Positions 34,940 through 46,500 of a DNA stretch of 64,000 nt are shown here, piece after piece (the first letter of the stretch is position 1; each line of letters begins with the position of its first letter). Under the pieces are notes generated by a model. It was given only the letters and a program-made list of their open reading frames with translations. It made no database searches and was not told the DNA's origin. The stretch comes from Eonycteris spelaea. Lineage: Eukaryota > Chordata > Mammalia > Chiroptera > Pteropodidae. Where the stretch lies: contig PUFA01000170.1 of assembly GCA_003508835.1 (NCBI GenBank), positions 2,604,001 through 2,668,000 of the forward strand. The letters are read 5' to 3'. Position numbers and translations under genes: made by a program.

Positions 34940-35872
34940 AAACACAACTATTAGCACTAATAAACAAATTTAGTAAAGTTACAGGACACAAATCAACATA
35001 CAAAAATTAGTTGCTTCTCTGCACACTAACATACAAACAGTAAATTATCTGAAAATGATATTAGGAAAACAACCTCATTTATAATAACATCAAAAAGAAT
35101 AACATGCTTAGGAATAAATTTACCTAAGCAGATACAGAGTAAATTTAACTAAGGATAAACACTAATGATAAACATGTACACTAAAAACTACAAAACACTG
35201 ATGAAATTAAGGAACAGAACCACAAATGTAAAAATATCTCATTTCACGAATTAGAAAACTTAATATTGTTAAATGTCCAATTGCCCAAAGCAATCTACAG
35301 ATTCAATACAATCTCTGTCAAGTTTCAAAGGCATTTTTAAGAGAAATAGAAGAAACAATTCTAACTTCCTATGGAACAGACCCCAAATAGCTAAAACAAT
35401 CTTGAGAAACATTAAAAAAGTTGGAGGCATCACAATTTCTGATTTCAAAATACATTACAAAGCTTCACTATGGTACTGGCATATTAAAACAACACCTATT
35501 GGCATAAAAACAAACATCTAGACTGAAGGAACAGAATAAAGAGCTTAGAAAGAAATCCAAGCAAGTAGTCAACTGATCTTTGACAAAGGTGCTAAGAATA
35601 TATAATGAGGAAAGGATAGTCTCTTCAATAATGGTGTTGGAAAAACTGGTTATCCATATGCATAAGCATGAAATTGGACACCTCCTTATCTTACACCATG
35701 CACAAATCAACTCAAAATGGATTAAACACTTAAATGTAAGATCTGTACTGTAAAAATACTGAAGAAAACAAAGAGTAAAAGCTTTATGATATTGGTCTTA
35801 GCAATAATTTCATGTGTATGACACCAAAAGCACAGGTAACAAAAACAAAAAGATAAGGAGACATCAAATATA
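34940..35872 (+). mobile_element. L1 LINE ORF2 fragment (plus strand), inverted 5' half of the twin-primed L1
   Basis: A plus-strand ORF2 segment begins 'AACTATTAGCACTAATAAACAAATTTAG' and proceeds through 'GAGGCATCACAATTTCTGATTTCAAAATACATTACAAAGCTTC' to 'ATTGGTCTTAGCAATAATTTCATG' and 'CACAGGTAACAAAAACAAAAAGATAA'. In ORF2 order its right end lies only about 60 bases before the point where the neighbouring minus-strand piece starts. The two are therefore one insertion whose 5' part was inverted. The longest open stretch (35273-35521) covers part of the region after the reverse transcriptase; stops are frequent. Confidence 0.85.
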
Positions 35873-36820
35873 TATGTAGATTTTTAAGATATGCATTTAT
35901 GTTCTTGACATGTGTATATGTAATCCATATACGTGCATATATATATATGACTATATGTTTGAAATTTGACAAACATGTAAACTATAAAATCAAATTATCA
36001 ATATTTTAAAAGATGGGACATATTGTTAGGATTGGGAAAATAATCTTTTCACCTACACTGCAATCAAATAAGATAGCTTCCTTTTTTTATTAACTTAGAG
36101 TAATGAACTACAAATGTAAAATATGTGGTGTGTAATAATAACTAGCAGCCTATTTTAACAGTTAAACCCCTTTTGCTATTAACATAATTCAAATATTTTC
36201 CTAAAATCTGAGTTCAGTATATTTAGAGTATTTAGGCATGTGTAAATATAAATTATACACACCATTATATTGAGAAAAAAATGCACATTTCCTGAAAACT
36301 TTGTGCAGAATTGCACCAAATTAGAAACAAATATGAATGTGTTGGTTTTTGACAATGAGGTTTGTATTTTCGTTTATTACAGAATTGAGAAATTCTGGCA
36401 AAAATGTAAAGTTTTATGAGAATAGAACTTTGAGCTCAGATATTGTTGCTAAGAAGATTACAGTCATGACTCTATTGCAAGAATAATTTATGACATAAGC
36501 TCCTTTGAAAATATTTTGATCTAGATCCTGTAATATCACTCAGTTTTGTATTGAAACTTTTAACATGTGATATTAACTCTTTATTCTACTAATAGATGAG
36601 GCTTCTGGTTTACTCAGAAAAGCATTAAGAAAGTGATGGGGCCATTTTAGAACCAGGAATAAAATATGGAGAGCTTTATTCATTTCCATTTTCATGCTTC
36701 TATCCTCAAATTCAGGGTAGTTTAATATCTTTCTTGTTCTAAGTCATTTATATGTTGGAATAGTCAGAGACAAAATTGAATCTCAAGCATGCCCACTTGC
36801 TGTTAACACTTACAAGTGCA
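35873..36820. other. AT-rich non-coding DNA
   Basis: Nothing recognised apart from an AT/TG-rich low-complexity patch at about 35860-35960 just beyond the L1 edge. Confidence 0.4.
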
Positions 36821-36824
36821 TTCT

Positions 36825-37120
36825 TTCATTTATTTAGCAAGTACTTATTGAGAACCATTCCCCGTTAGAACTTTGAATCCAGCTAGTATAAAGTTCGTGC
36901 TCTCATGCAAGCTTTAGTGTGGACAATAAATAATGAGCATTGGCAAAAATAAAGCAAAGGGATAGAAATGACAAATTACTATATGACATCTGATCATAGA
37001 ACTGACTGAAATGAGAGAATAAATTATTTGACTTTCTGGGGGACAAACATTCCATAACAGAATAATAACAAGTGCAAAGGCCCTGAGGTGGGAATGCACT
37101 TGGTTTGTTCAAGGATTTCA
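36825..37120 (-). mobile_element. L2 LINE 3'-end fragment
   Basis: Reverse-complement L2 order: 'TTCATTTATTTAGCAAGTACTTATTGAGAACC', then 'AAAGTTCGTGCTCTCATGCAAGC', then 'ATAACAAGTGCAAAGGCCCTGAGGTGGGAA'. The last motif is a reliable L2 marker. Confidence 0.85.
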
Positions 37121-37129
37121 TTCATCAGG

Positions 37130-37450
37130 TACTTAATTTTTCAATTCTGTATCTTGGTGCTTGTTGTTTTCCTTGCCTGGAATTTCCTTCCCTACTTCTT
37201 CACCTCTTATTTATCCTTAACGCTCAGTACCACCCCCCACCGCCACACACACACACACATGTTTACCAACCCCCCAAACTAGCCCAGTGCCTTTTTCTCT
37301 CTATTTGCAGAAACCTCTAGCTAATTACTTTTCAAATATTGGCTTTTTAAATTCTTGTATCTATCTTCTTTACCTGACTATTAGTGCCTTAAAAGCAGGG
37401 ACTTTCTCTTATGAATTTTGGATGTCACAGGGCCTAGTATGTTGTTCAGA
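37130..37450 (+). mobile_element. L2 LINE 3'-end fragment, inverted relative to its neighbour
   Basis: Plus-strand L2 order: 'GTGCTTGTTGTTTTCCTTGCCTGGAATTTCCTTCCC', then 'TCTTCACCTCTTATTTATCCTTAA', then 'AAAAGCAGGGACTTTCTCTTATG' and 'GGGCCTAGTATGTTGTTCAGAATG'. It lies directly beside the minus-strand copy. A short CA-rich microsatellite is inserted at about 37240-37258. Confidence 0.8.
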
Positions 37451-37959
37451 ATGTCATAGCTCCACGAAAAAAAAAAGATAATATTTGGTCATAAAATAAT
37501 TTTATAAAACCTATTTTTATTTCCATAGATTGTAATGAAAAATTTTATTTTAAGTCACATATTCAGGCAAAAGCAAATAACTAGGCCTATTTTTTTGGAG
37601 GTGTCATTATGGAAGATGTCTAATCTTAAAAATCAGCAATTTCCTGGGAATGTTATTTTTAAAGATTCTGAAAAAAGCTTAGACAAAATTAAGTAAAGCT
37701 TTGTAAATAAAACAATACATTAAAGACTATTTGTTGTATGTCAGAAGACAGCAAATGACATTAAGTGGCATAAATAAAAAATTTTACAGGAGAATGAAAA
37801 GAACAGAGCTCTTCCAGATTGAATTCTTCATCAGAGTTTTATAATTAGGGTAATTATTAAACTAAGAAATAATTCGTCTGCATCTGTTATCTAAATTATT
37901 TAATATTATAAGAAAGCATAGATGAGCATTATGATCATTACAAAGATTATTCAGTGGCA

Positions 37960-38435
37960 TACATTTAACATTTCTCTTTTTGACTGCATAGACAACTAAA
38001 ATTACCTATGTGGTTGAATTTTGTAATTTATGCATCTCTCAAAAAGATATTTTATTTGCATTTTTTGTTTAAAACATTATTGGGTTCTCTTAAATATTTT
38101 ATTTCTCCAGAATATGAAGCACATCTGGTTGGCTCCTTCTGACAAAGCGCTGCCTGGTAGGCCTGGAATCAAACCCAATCATGTGGTCATTGAATGAATG
38201 ACCCCTGTATTTCTTGGATTTAATGCAAATTTATTCTCCAGTGTAGTTGCTTTTTTCTCATTTGGAGGTGTACTGTCAGCTCTCAATTAACTGCATGTTG
38301 TTGCTTTGTATATACTGACTACTGCTGCCTCTCAGCATTTTCTTCCTTCCAGGACAGTGTTTACCCCACCTCAACATCCTATTCTCCCAGAGGGACATTT
38401 TTCTCCATCTCCTTCTCTTAACTTTATCAGAAATT
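37960..38435. promoter_or_regulatory. Candidate conserved non-coding element / enhancer
   Basis: A repeat-free island of balanced composition, strongest at 38105-38345, contains an E-box-like CACATCTGG, two TGAATGAATGACC-like nuclear-receptor half-sites and TTAATGCAAATTTA (POU/octamer-like ATGCAAAT at 38223-38230). No coding frame of note. The octamer is an exact core match, which makes this one of the better candidates. Confidence 0.4.
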
Positions 38436-38439
38436 CAGT

Positions 38440-38790
38440 GAATGTTTGCTCTCTAGGCACTTTGTTACGTACTGAGAGAAAAAGACCTAACATCTTACTA
38501 GTTTTAGTGATGGAGATAACAGTATAGAGACAAGTGAATGAATGGATAATCTCAATACATTAGAAAATGTCATGAGAAGTCTGTGTAGAGTGCTGGATAG
38601 TCTCAAGGAAAGATGCTCGACTCTCCTTGGCAAGGTTTCCTGGAGAAATTACCATGTGAGCCGAGTATGAAATAAAAATAGCATTTAGGCATAGAGATCA
38701 TTTAAGGTAAAGAAAGGGCATGTGAAAGGATACAGCAGAATAAAAAAAGTATGTAAATAATCTGACGACCATAAAACCAGAAATAGAAGT
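38440..38790 (-). mobile_element. Decayed L2 LINE fragment
   Basis: The order 'TAGGCACTTTGTTACGTACTGAGAG', then 'GTGATGGAGATAACAGTATAGAGACA', then 'TGAGCCGAGTATGAAATA' and 'AAAGAAAGGGCATGTGAAAGG' parallels a reverse-complement L2 3' region. A further short L2-like tail in the opposite orientation may lie at 38880-38930. Confidence 0.5.
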
Positions 38791-38934
38791 CTTTAAATCT
38801 AGAGAGTGAGGAGTATCTCTAGAAGGAACTTCATTTGTAACAATGCTTTGTTTTAATCTGTTAATCCCATAAAATCTGCATAAGTAGGTACTCAGTGAGT
38901 ATTTTTTTTGTTTTACTAAATGAAGATTAAATTG

Positions 38935-39207
38935 GCCTTTTAGCAAACCCAAAGCTGTCCATTGTTGAAAATAAGTGCATTAGTATTAAAGGATATACTG
39001 AAAGGAGAGTAGATTCCTGGTATTTAAAATTTTGAAAATGAAGTTTCCAAATTTACAAATACCGAAATGTTGTACAATGTCAGCCTGTATTCAGTTGAGA
39101 AATCCTTTCACCAGAAGTTACTCACTTTTGTTTTTGACTAAGTGCTTCTCTCCTTTGAAGACTCATTTTTTTTTTTTTTGCTACAAAGAAACAGTCGCGC
39201 ATGCGCG

Positions 39208-39258
<51 letters not shown>

Positions 39259-41685
39259 CATTCACTCCAAAAGAGATGCTTTGTATGCAGAGATGTTGGA
39301 GAACAGACAGCATTGATGCCCAGTGAGTGACTAGACTCACATACTAGCAAAGTGATTCTCTCCAAGTTACCAAAATAAAAAGAAAATAATTCAAATTTTG
39401 AGCTTCAAAATATGATCATAATTTTTTACATGTCATAAACTTTTGGGTGGGTTTGTAATAGTCAAATTTCAAATAGTAAATCCATACGCGATAAGGATCT
39501 AACATAAATGACAACTCTCACCTTTCCAGTCCTCACAGGTATTGTTTCTCCAGTTACCTACTTATCAAAATAATTAAATATCTCCGTCTGGAGACTGCTG
39601 ACCCAGAAAGAAAGCCCCGATCAGGTGCCCTCCTTTTGGAGCTACCCCTGTTCATTCTTCTGTTAGACTAAATATCCTAAAATTGCCTTAATTGCAGTAC
39701 CTAAAGGCAAGTTTGCAGTATGTGAAAGTGCTTCAGCAAAAAACCGAAGTGCTCTAATATTAGCAGAGCTTCTGAAAGGTGAGTGACACATCAAAGAATT
39801 TGAGCTGGTTTTTTCATGACAATTTAAGGGATTCAAAGTCCTCCTAAGTCAAATCAGTTCTCTAATATATACTCTGGTTTAAGATTCATCAAATCACTAG
39901 GAATAGAAATTTAGTGTTATATTTATTAGCCAACACAACAATTAACTGTGACATAGTTTTTGTTTTTGCTTTGTTTTCTCAAGAGGAAATTTTCTTCACT
40001 GTAAGGATTTAGAATAAATGGAAATATTATAACCTACTAGACTGTTTTAATAATAACTTATTATCATCATGTTAGAAAAGACTAGAGAACAAAATATTGT
40101 AAAATGTTATAAACTAATATGTTTGCCCATTTATGTTCTGCTTGTTCATATTATTTTCTAATTATAAGCCAATATGTAAATTTAAATAATACCAGTGTAG
40201 AGAGAATAAAAGGAAATTGATTTTCACCCCAACCTAATCCCTCTTCCTCTGTCTTTCTTATAGATAATTAATATTAAAAATTGCATGTAATTGTGGGTGC
40301 CTTATTCACTTCCCAATTTGATTTCATTCTCATCATAAAGTACCTGGATTCCATAGTGCTTCACTACTACACAAAGAACTGACCAGTGGGCTGGAATTGA
40401 AGTCTTTTGTTTCTCCCTAGTCAAACTGGTATGACTCCAAATAATTAAATGTGGGATTTTTCTTTTTACATTTTTTGGGAGTCACAGCAGCCTCAGTGAC
40501 TACCTAGAAGTGCATATATCTCTAACCTACATTTTAGAAGAGGTGATTTCATCTTGTATTGCAACCCATGATGCATTATTAAAAAATAACAGTTTCCTAA
40601 AAATCATTCAAATTTCCAGGCCAGTCTTCTAGGATTACAGCTGCCAATAGGAAACAGACAGGTACGTTAAATGTATGAAATGGGTCTGCAGAGGGCTGTG
40701 TTGAACTGAAACGTACAAGTCAGACATAGAGAGAACAGATGCTATTCAGTTCTAGCCATGTGAGAATGTGGGCCCAGTGTTGTCAAAGCTTACAAAATCT
40801 CAAAAGAAGCTGGAAACAGAGATTCATGTTAAAAAGAAAAAATACCCAGTGTTTAAACACTGGCTTAAATTTTTAAAAATTTTATGCAGGGCAAACCACA
40901 CTTTATGGACCATTCATCCACTGGCAGCCCATTTGCAATCTCTGCTAACCGTATATAATCACGACTTTGTTAATTTTATCCAACGATTAATTTATAATTA
41001 ACATGTTTAAGTATTGATCCAAATGTATTTGGGGGTGGTCTCAATAATCGAGATCAACACATTTCCATTCATGTGAGCTATTTGTGAGCTATGCTGCTCA
41101 GTTTTCATGATAAAAGGTAACTTGCTCTCCCTCCCTTTGTTGTGGAGATGGTTTACATTTCTTTTAAATTCCAATCGCATTGAAATATTCAATAAGATAT
41201 TGATTGTATTAATAACCTTTAAAAAACAATAACAGGATACAATAATAACTTAGGTACAGATCATAACAAGCTTGCTCTCTAATATGAAGAGAAATAAACA
41301 TTTTCTAAGGAGTTGAACATGTTATAACCCCAGTGTTTTTCAAACTTTGTTCCAAGGAATCTAGAGGGTTTGAAGTTACTTAGAAGCCACATCATGGAGC
41401 TAAGCGAAGGCTGTCATTTGAAATGTGAATTTTATTTAACAACAAAAAGGTTGAGGCTATTTGTTCATTAGATCATAGAACATAAAATTTGATCTGTAAG
41501 GAAGAGTGTCTTATCTTCAGATCAATAAATCCCTCAGTGTCCAAAGAAGGATTTTAGAGGATCCATGAGCCTGATATACAGAAGGATCTGCAAAGGTCCT
41601 TTTTCTATTACTTTTATCATATGCTCAAAGGAGTATGTGAACCAACATATGCTATTTAGAATAAATGATTGTAAGTATTTAAAAG
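38935..41685. other. AT-rich DNA with TG tract and a possible regulatory island
   Basis: No gene was recognised. It contains the CG/TG Z-DNA-prone tract at 39196-39256 and a repeat-free moderate-GC island at 39560-39800 that ends near GAAAG|GTGAGTGA (donor-like at 39779/39780, without a matching acceptor that I trust). A hAT-like left end (CAGTGTTTTTCAAACTTTGTTCC) may start at 41331. Confidence 0.4.
39196..39256. repeat. Alternating purine-pyrimidine tract: CGCGCATGCGCGCA-(TG)n
   Basis: Sixty-one bases of perfect purine-pyrimidine alternation, starting with two CGCGC blocks separated by AT and continuing as TG repeats. The CG-rich head makes it one of the best Z-DNA-forming sequences in the window and is unusual in an otherwise CpG-depleted region. 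Confidence 0.95.
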
Positions 41686-41689
41686 CATG

Positions 41690-41865
41690 GATTCATCCAG
41701 GACTAATTGCAAACTTTTTCAGCCTCAGTTTGCCCATCTGTAGAATAGGAATAAAATAGCACCTACCTCATTGTATTGTAGCGAGGTCCAAATGAAATGA
41801 GCAACATAAAAGGGCACAGCACAATGCCTTAGAAACAGTAAGCACATGTTAATATTACTGTTGTT
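41690..41865 (+). mobile_element. MIR SINE
   Basis: Plus-strand MIR 3' half: 'TTTTTCAGCCTCAGTTTGCCCATCTGTAGAATAGGAATAA', then 'CACCTACCTCATTGTATTGTAGCGAGG', then 'AGCACAATGCCTTAGAAACAGTAAGCACATGTTAATATTA'. All of the motifs are in order. Confidence 0.85.
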
Positions 41866-42334
41866 GTCCTTATTTCGCAAACTGAAGTCCTCTAGGAAAA
41901 GTTACAAGAAATTATGTTTGTCCATTAAGTAATGCAGAAGCACAAAGGACAGAATATTTATTCTTGGACGAGTCATTGTAGACTTCCAGAAGATGTGCCA
42001 TTCAATGTGGGCCTTGAAGATGAGTAGGAGGTTTGCTAAGAGAAGAGGTAGGAGAAGGCTTTCTAAAGATGGGGCAGGAGCAGTGTGACTGACATAGAGG
42101 CTTCAAGGGAATCAGAGTGCTTAGTGAAAGGCAAGAAGTTTGGTGCAACTTAAATCAACAGTGGCCATGAGTGGAGAGGCAGGAAATGAGGTTGGGGAAG
42201 TAAATTGGAGTTAAAATATCAAGGTGACACATTTATAAGCAGAGTAAAGACAGTAAAGATTTTTAATAGGAGAATATGATCAAATGTTCAAAGGAAGGTA
42301 ATTTTTATAGCCTTGTTTAGGATAAATTACATGG

Positions 42335-42500
42335 AAAGGTAACTATCATTTGTATGTATTTAATATATGCCAGGAATTGTGCCACGCATTAATTTTCTCA
42401 ACGTATTTGAAATGTTCAGATTACTCATGTTATACATGAGAAAACTGAAGCTTAGAGTAGCTAGCTATCCAAGATCACATAACTAGTCAGTAGTACAGCT
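42335..42500 (-). mobile_element. MIR SINE inserted in the L2 fragment
   Basis: Reverse-complement MIR: 'TATGCCAGGAATTGTGCCACGCATTA', then 'ACATGAGAAAACTGAAGCTTAGAGTAGCTAGCTATCCAAGATCACATAACTAGTCAGTA'. L2 sequence is found on both sides, so the MIR landed in a pre-existing L2. Confidence 0.8.
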
Positions 42501-43084
42501 GTACTTTCAATGGTTTTGAAAGATTCCAAATTCCCATATATTTGTGCTACTTTACGTGGTAGGGAAATAGGATATGAAACTATTGCCGTTCATTCTGATA
42601 AGAGGTAATGTAGGACTGAAACTAAAAAAAAGAAAAAGTGGCAATGAGGATTGATATTCAGAAGCCATTCTTGAAGAAATTAAGCAGACTCTCTTTAAAA
42701 AAAACAGATTCAATATAAAAGGGGAAATAAAAAGCACTAGTTAAGGGTGACTTAGAGTTTATGAGACTGGACAAGTGTTAATACAAATGGCAACATTCAA
42801 GACTGAGAATCCAGTAGATAAACAATGGTCTTTTGGGAGGTGAAAGGAGCATTGGTACAGAGAAAATTCAATGTGTGACACATTGAAGTTTAAGTGCCTA
42901 TAGTATATCCAAAGAGAGAGGTCTAGTAAGGAGCCGGAAATCCAGCTGTAGATAAGAAATGCCAGGGATGGTCAGGACGTGCTGTGGATGAAGTCCTGAG
43001 GATCAGTGAGCTTACTCAGGGAGAATGTGGAGAGAGGAGGAGAAGCACTGGTATTATCCAGGTGGAAAGATTGACTTACAGCTC

Positions 43085-43215
43085 TCTTCACCAATAAAAG
43101 TCAAAGCCTTCAGAACAGTGCCTTTGTCATATGCACTTTTGAATCCCTCAGAAATTTTCACACTACAATACACATTGTAAACACCTCATAAACGTTCTTT
43201 GGGTAAATAAATGAG
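43085..43215 (+). mobile_element. L2 3'-tail-like fragment
   Basis: The pieces 'CAGAACAGTGCCTTTGTCATATGCACTTT' and 'ACACCTCATAAACGTTCTTTGGGTAAATAAATGA' resemble a plus-strand L2 3' end, opposite to the surrounding L2 block. Weak but orderly. Confidence 0.4.
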
Positions 43216-43520
43216 AACAGCATCAAAAAATAGAATCTAAGGAAGAAAAAAGGTAAGGGGCCCAGAAAGAAAGTTGATAAAGACTGGTTAGGTAATGGGA
43301 TGAGAAGAGAAGAATGGACACAAAGGAAAGGAGTATTTCAAGATAATCACAGCTATCCCAGAAATTGAAATGTTTCAGAGTCAAGGACTCAAAGTGGGCC
43401 ATCCAACTGACAACATAACACTGGAAAATGTGTTTCCTATTCTAAACTGATTATTGGAGTTGATCACTGGGATTTTAGAATAGATCCTTTGATGAGTTAG
43501 GAGTCAAACTATATAAGCCA

Positions 43521-46500
43521 AGTTTCTAATTTAGCAACATAGCAACATTTTAGCAACATAACTTGTAGTATAGATCTTGTGTAAGAGACTAATAGGCCAT
43601 TGATTGTGCTGAGTTTCATTACAGACGTCCTAACTAAAAGTATTTTCTACTGATAAAGCAGGCTAAGTATATATTAAAAGGAAAGAATGAAACAAAATAT
43701 ATTTCGCTGTGGTTCTTTAACAGTTAAAAATCTTAAACACGGACATATCTGAGAATGCACGGATTTGCCTAAAGACTCAAAGTTTGAGATACAGTTAACA
43801 TCTCACACTGAGAAATATACTGAGAATACAAATATAAATAAAGGTTCAGAATGCTTTGAAAAAAAAAGTAGTTGTCGTTGATAGTTGTTTTTATCTTTTA
43901 TTTCTTCCCATGCTTGTATCTTTCCATGAAAAGCAATAATAACCACTTAAAAAGTCAGTCTAATAAGAATCATTATGTTGTTCCTGGAAAAGTAGACTCA
44001 TAAATATGCTATACTTTTCTGTAACTCAAATATTTCATTATTCTTTTTAATCAGGTGACCTTTTTGTGTAAAATTCAGTATTCAGTTACATGGTGCTGTT
44101 GTAATATTTCATTGGAATGCTTTGAGGGAAAGATACTAAAATCTAATAATCACATTTGAGTAGTATTGTTTTATTATTTAAAAAATAATGATAAAAAAAG
44201 CAAATGTTGTTCTTCACATGAAATCAGAATAGATGTCCTTTAGGCATAGGATGCATAACAGTGCTTTACAATTTTATTTATATAGTGTCTTATAACATCC
44301 AGAAATAACAACCAAGATTCTCTCTCTCTTTTTTTCGAACCCACAAGAGAATCTGACACCTCTGAATTACTGAGCAATCATTGATCAAGAACTAGCATGG
44401 CCTCTTAAAGCCTGCAGTAGCTAACAGGAGGTATAGCTATAGGCTATAGAATTAGGGATTTTAAATGTCAAGGAACACTAATAATTCATGCATCCTGAGA
44501 CCATAAAGCCAGCAGCATGTCAATAATAATGGCATGCTCTTTGGAAATGTAAAATTAACATGCTAGTTTTTTAAGTTAAGAGAATATTACAGAACTTTGG
44601 TCAAAGAAATCATTTTCTCTGGCACATGAGGTTGCTGATTTGTGTCCTATATGCTGCTGCTACTGATTATGCCTCCTAGACATGTATCCCAAATAAAGGT
44701 CTACACATATTGTAGGTTGACAAAGGGCCTGACATGGCATAATAGCAAAATGTGTAGGCAATAAAAAGAAATGCACAAAATAAATATCAATACCTGAACA
44801 AGTCAAGTGTGCTACAGGATACAGGAGATTTCACACACAGGAAACATTTAAGAAAAGAGATGACAGAATAATGAAGGATGCCTGGAGGAAGCTTACTCTT
44901 TGGTTAAAATAAAATTCGCTGAGATTTATTTTTATTTTTATTATTTCAAGGGAGCCTACTTTAGAAGCCATGCTTAGAAGCAAGACTTCAATCCAATGCT
45001 TAAAAAGCTTCTCTGCTCTTCAAATACTGTCCTCTCTCTCTCTCTTTTTTTTTCATGGTCATCACTTTGAAAGAAGCTTTAAGTAAACAGCTGCATTTGA
45101 AGAGTAAGGGACTACCGGACACAAGAGAAAAGGCAAATTGTATTTTATTGAGCGATTTTTTTATTACCACTCTGGGAACCAAAAAAGTGACTACGGCTAT
45201 CAAATAAGTCTCCCTCAAAAAATCTTCAGATCAATCTTTAATGAGAAAAAAAAAAAAAAGATGTTCGCTGAGGTCTTGTTTTATGCACACCATTCTATAT
45301 CTTTTAACTTATCAGTATGCTCATGGTTCTTAAATTTAGTATTTGAATTAAACACCTAAGAGCCTTGAATGACAGTCATCCACCCATTATTAAAAGATAT
45401 ATAGATCAATTATATGGCACTGATGAAATCCTTGGTATGATTTGTGACCCTTAAACTACCGATATTTCCTCTAAAGTGACAAAATCACAACAAAACATAA
45501 AAAAAGAGTGCTTCATTACAAAGGAACCTGCCATACATTATTTAAATCTTTTCCCTCTGAGAGAGCAAGAGCTAGAGTGCATACTGAGTACCTCCTCCTC
45601 AACATGAAATGATTTTTTTCACAGAACTCAGAGAGTACTGATTTCCGACCGATCACTATGAGCAAAACAAATACCATCTGCAAATAATAATTAGAACATA
45701 ATACTATTTAAGCTTCTGAAAAGGACATAAAATATGTATATAGAAGCTCTGAAGCTAATAAAATATAATGTAGGTTACTTCAAAGCATTTCACATTTATA
45801 TTGCTCAACCACTAATAAAATGACACAATGTTAAATCTACTTTCTTAAGTCCTATTTAAAAATCTCTCAGTTAAATCAAGAATGGTTCAGCTCACTTGAA
45901 GTAATAGCCTGGTTTAAGAAAATTGCATTTTACTGCTCTACTATTGATTTTTAGCAAATTTAAAACTGTCACTATCTGCTGATTCTGCTTATCTTTGAAT
46001 TTAAGATGTCCATAGTATTTACATAGCATTGAAAAATTACAGTTTCGATGTATTGTATTTTTAATGCACTTCTTTCTTTCTGTGGTGTATATAGCTAGCT
46101 TGATACCAAGAGGACAATTTGATGTCATCATCCTTTGTAGTGTACTATGAAATCTTATATTTTTCTTTAATCAGCAACAGTATATTGACTGAGAAATAAA
46201 ACAATTTCTCATTTCCTTCTTTTTCCCCATCTTATTTTTTTAATGATCAGCATTTCAATTGCTTTGTATTTGTAGTTTTCAATAAAACTCATACTTAATA
46301 TTATTGTATAGTTCAATACTTTAAAACTATGTACAAACAAATAAAAGGTCATCTTCAAATTAACACAAGTAAAGATATCAAAATTCTAGTTTCTTAGCTT
46401 ACCAATGAAAATTCCATCCAAAGATATATATATATATTATATATATATATATCTTATATAAATATATACATATATACCATGTATATGATATATATCTTAT

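Larger units (their letters stand above)
41970..43520 (-). mobile_element. Long L2 LINE fragment, interrupted by a MIR and an L2 tail
   Basis: Reverse-complement L2 is recognisable in blocks: 41975-42310 ('GATGTGCCATTCAATGTGGGCCTTGAAGATGAGTAG ... GCAGGAAATGAGGTTGGGGAAG ... TTTAATAGGAGAATATGATCA'), 42840-43080 ('GACACATTGAAGTTTAAGTGCC ... GAGAGAGGTCTAG ... AGGGAGAATGTGGAGAGAGGAGGAGAAG') and 43240-43500 ('GGAAAGGAGTATTTCAAGATAATCAC'). This corresponds to about 1.2 kb of the L2 3' region. Blocks between them are occupied by other old insertions. Strongly decayed. Confidence 0.65.

Noticed and set aside
41331..41570. hAT-like element starting CAGTGTTTTTCAAAC
   Set aside because: Only the left end looks right; I found no matching right end, so it is mentioned in passing and not called.
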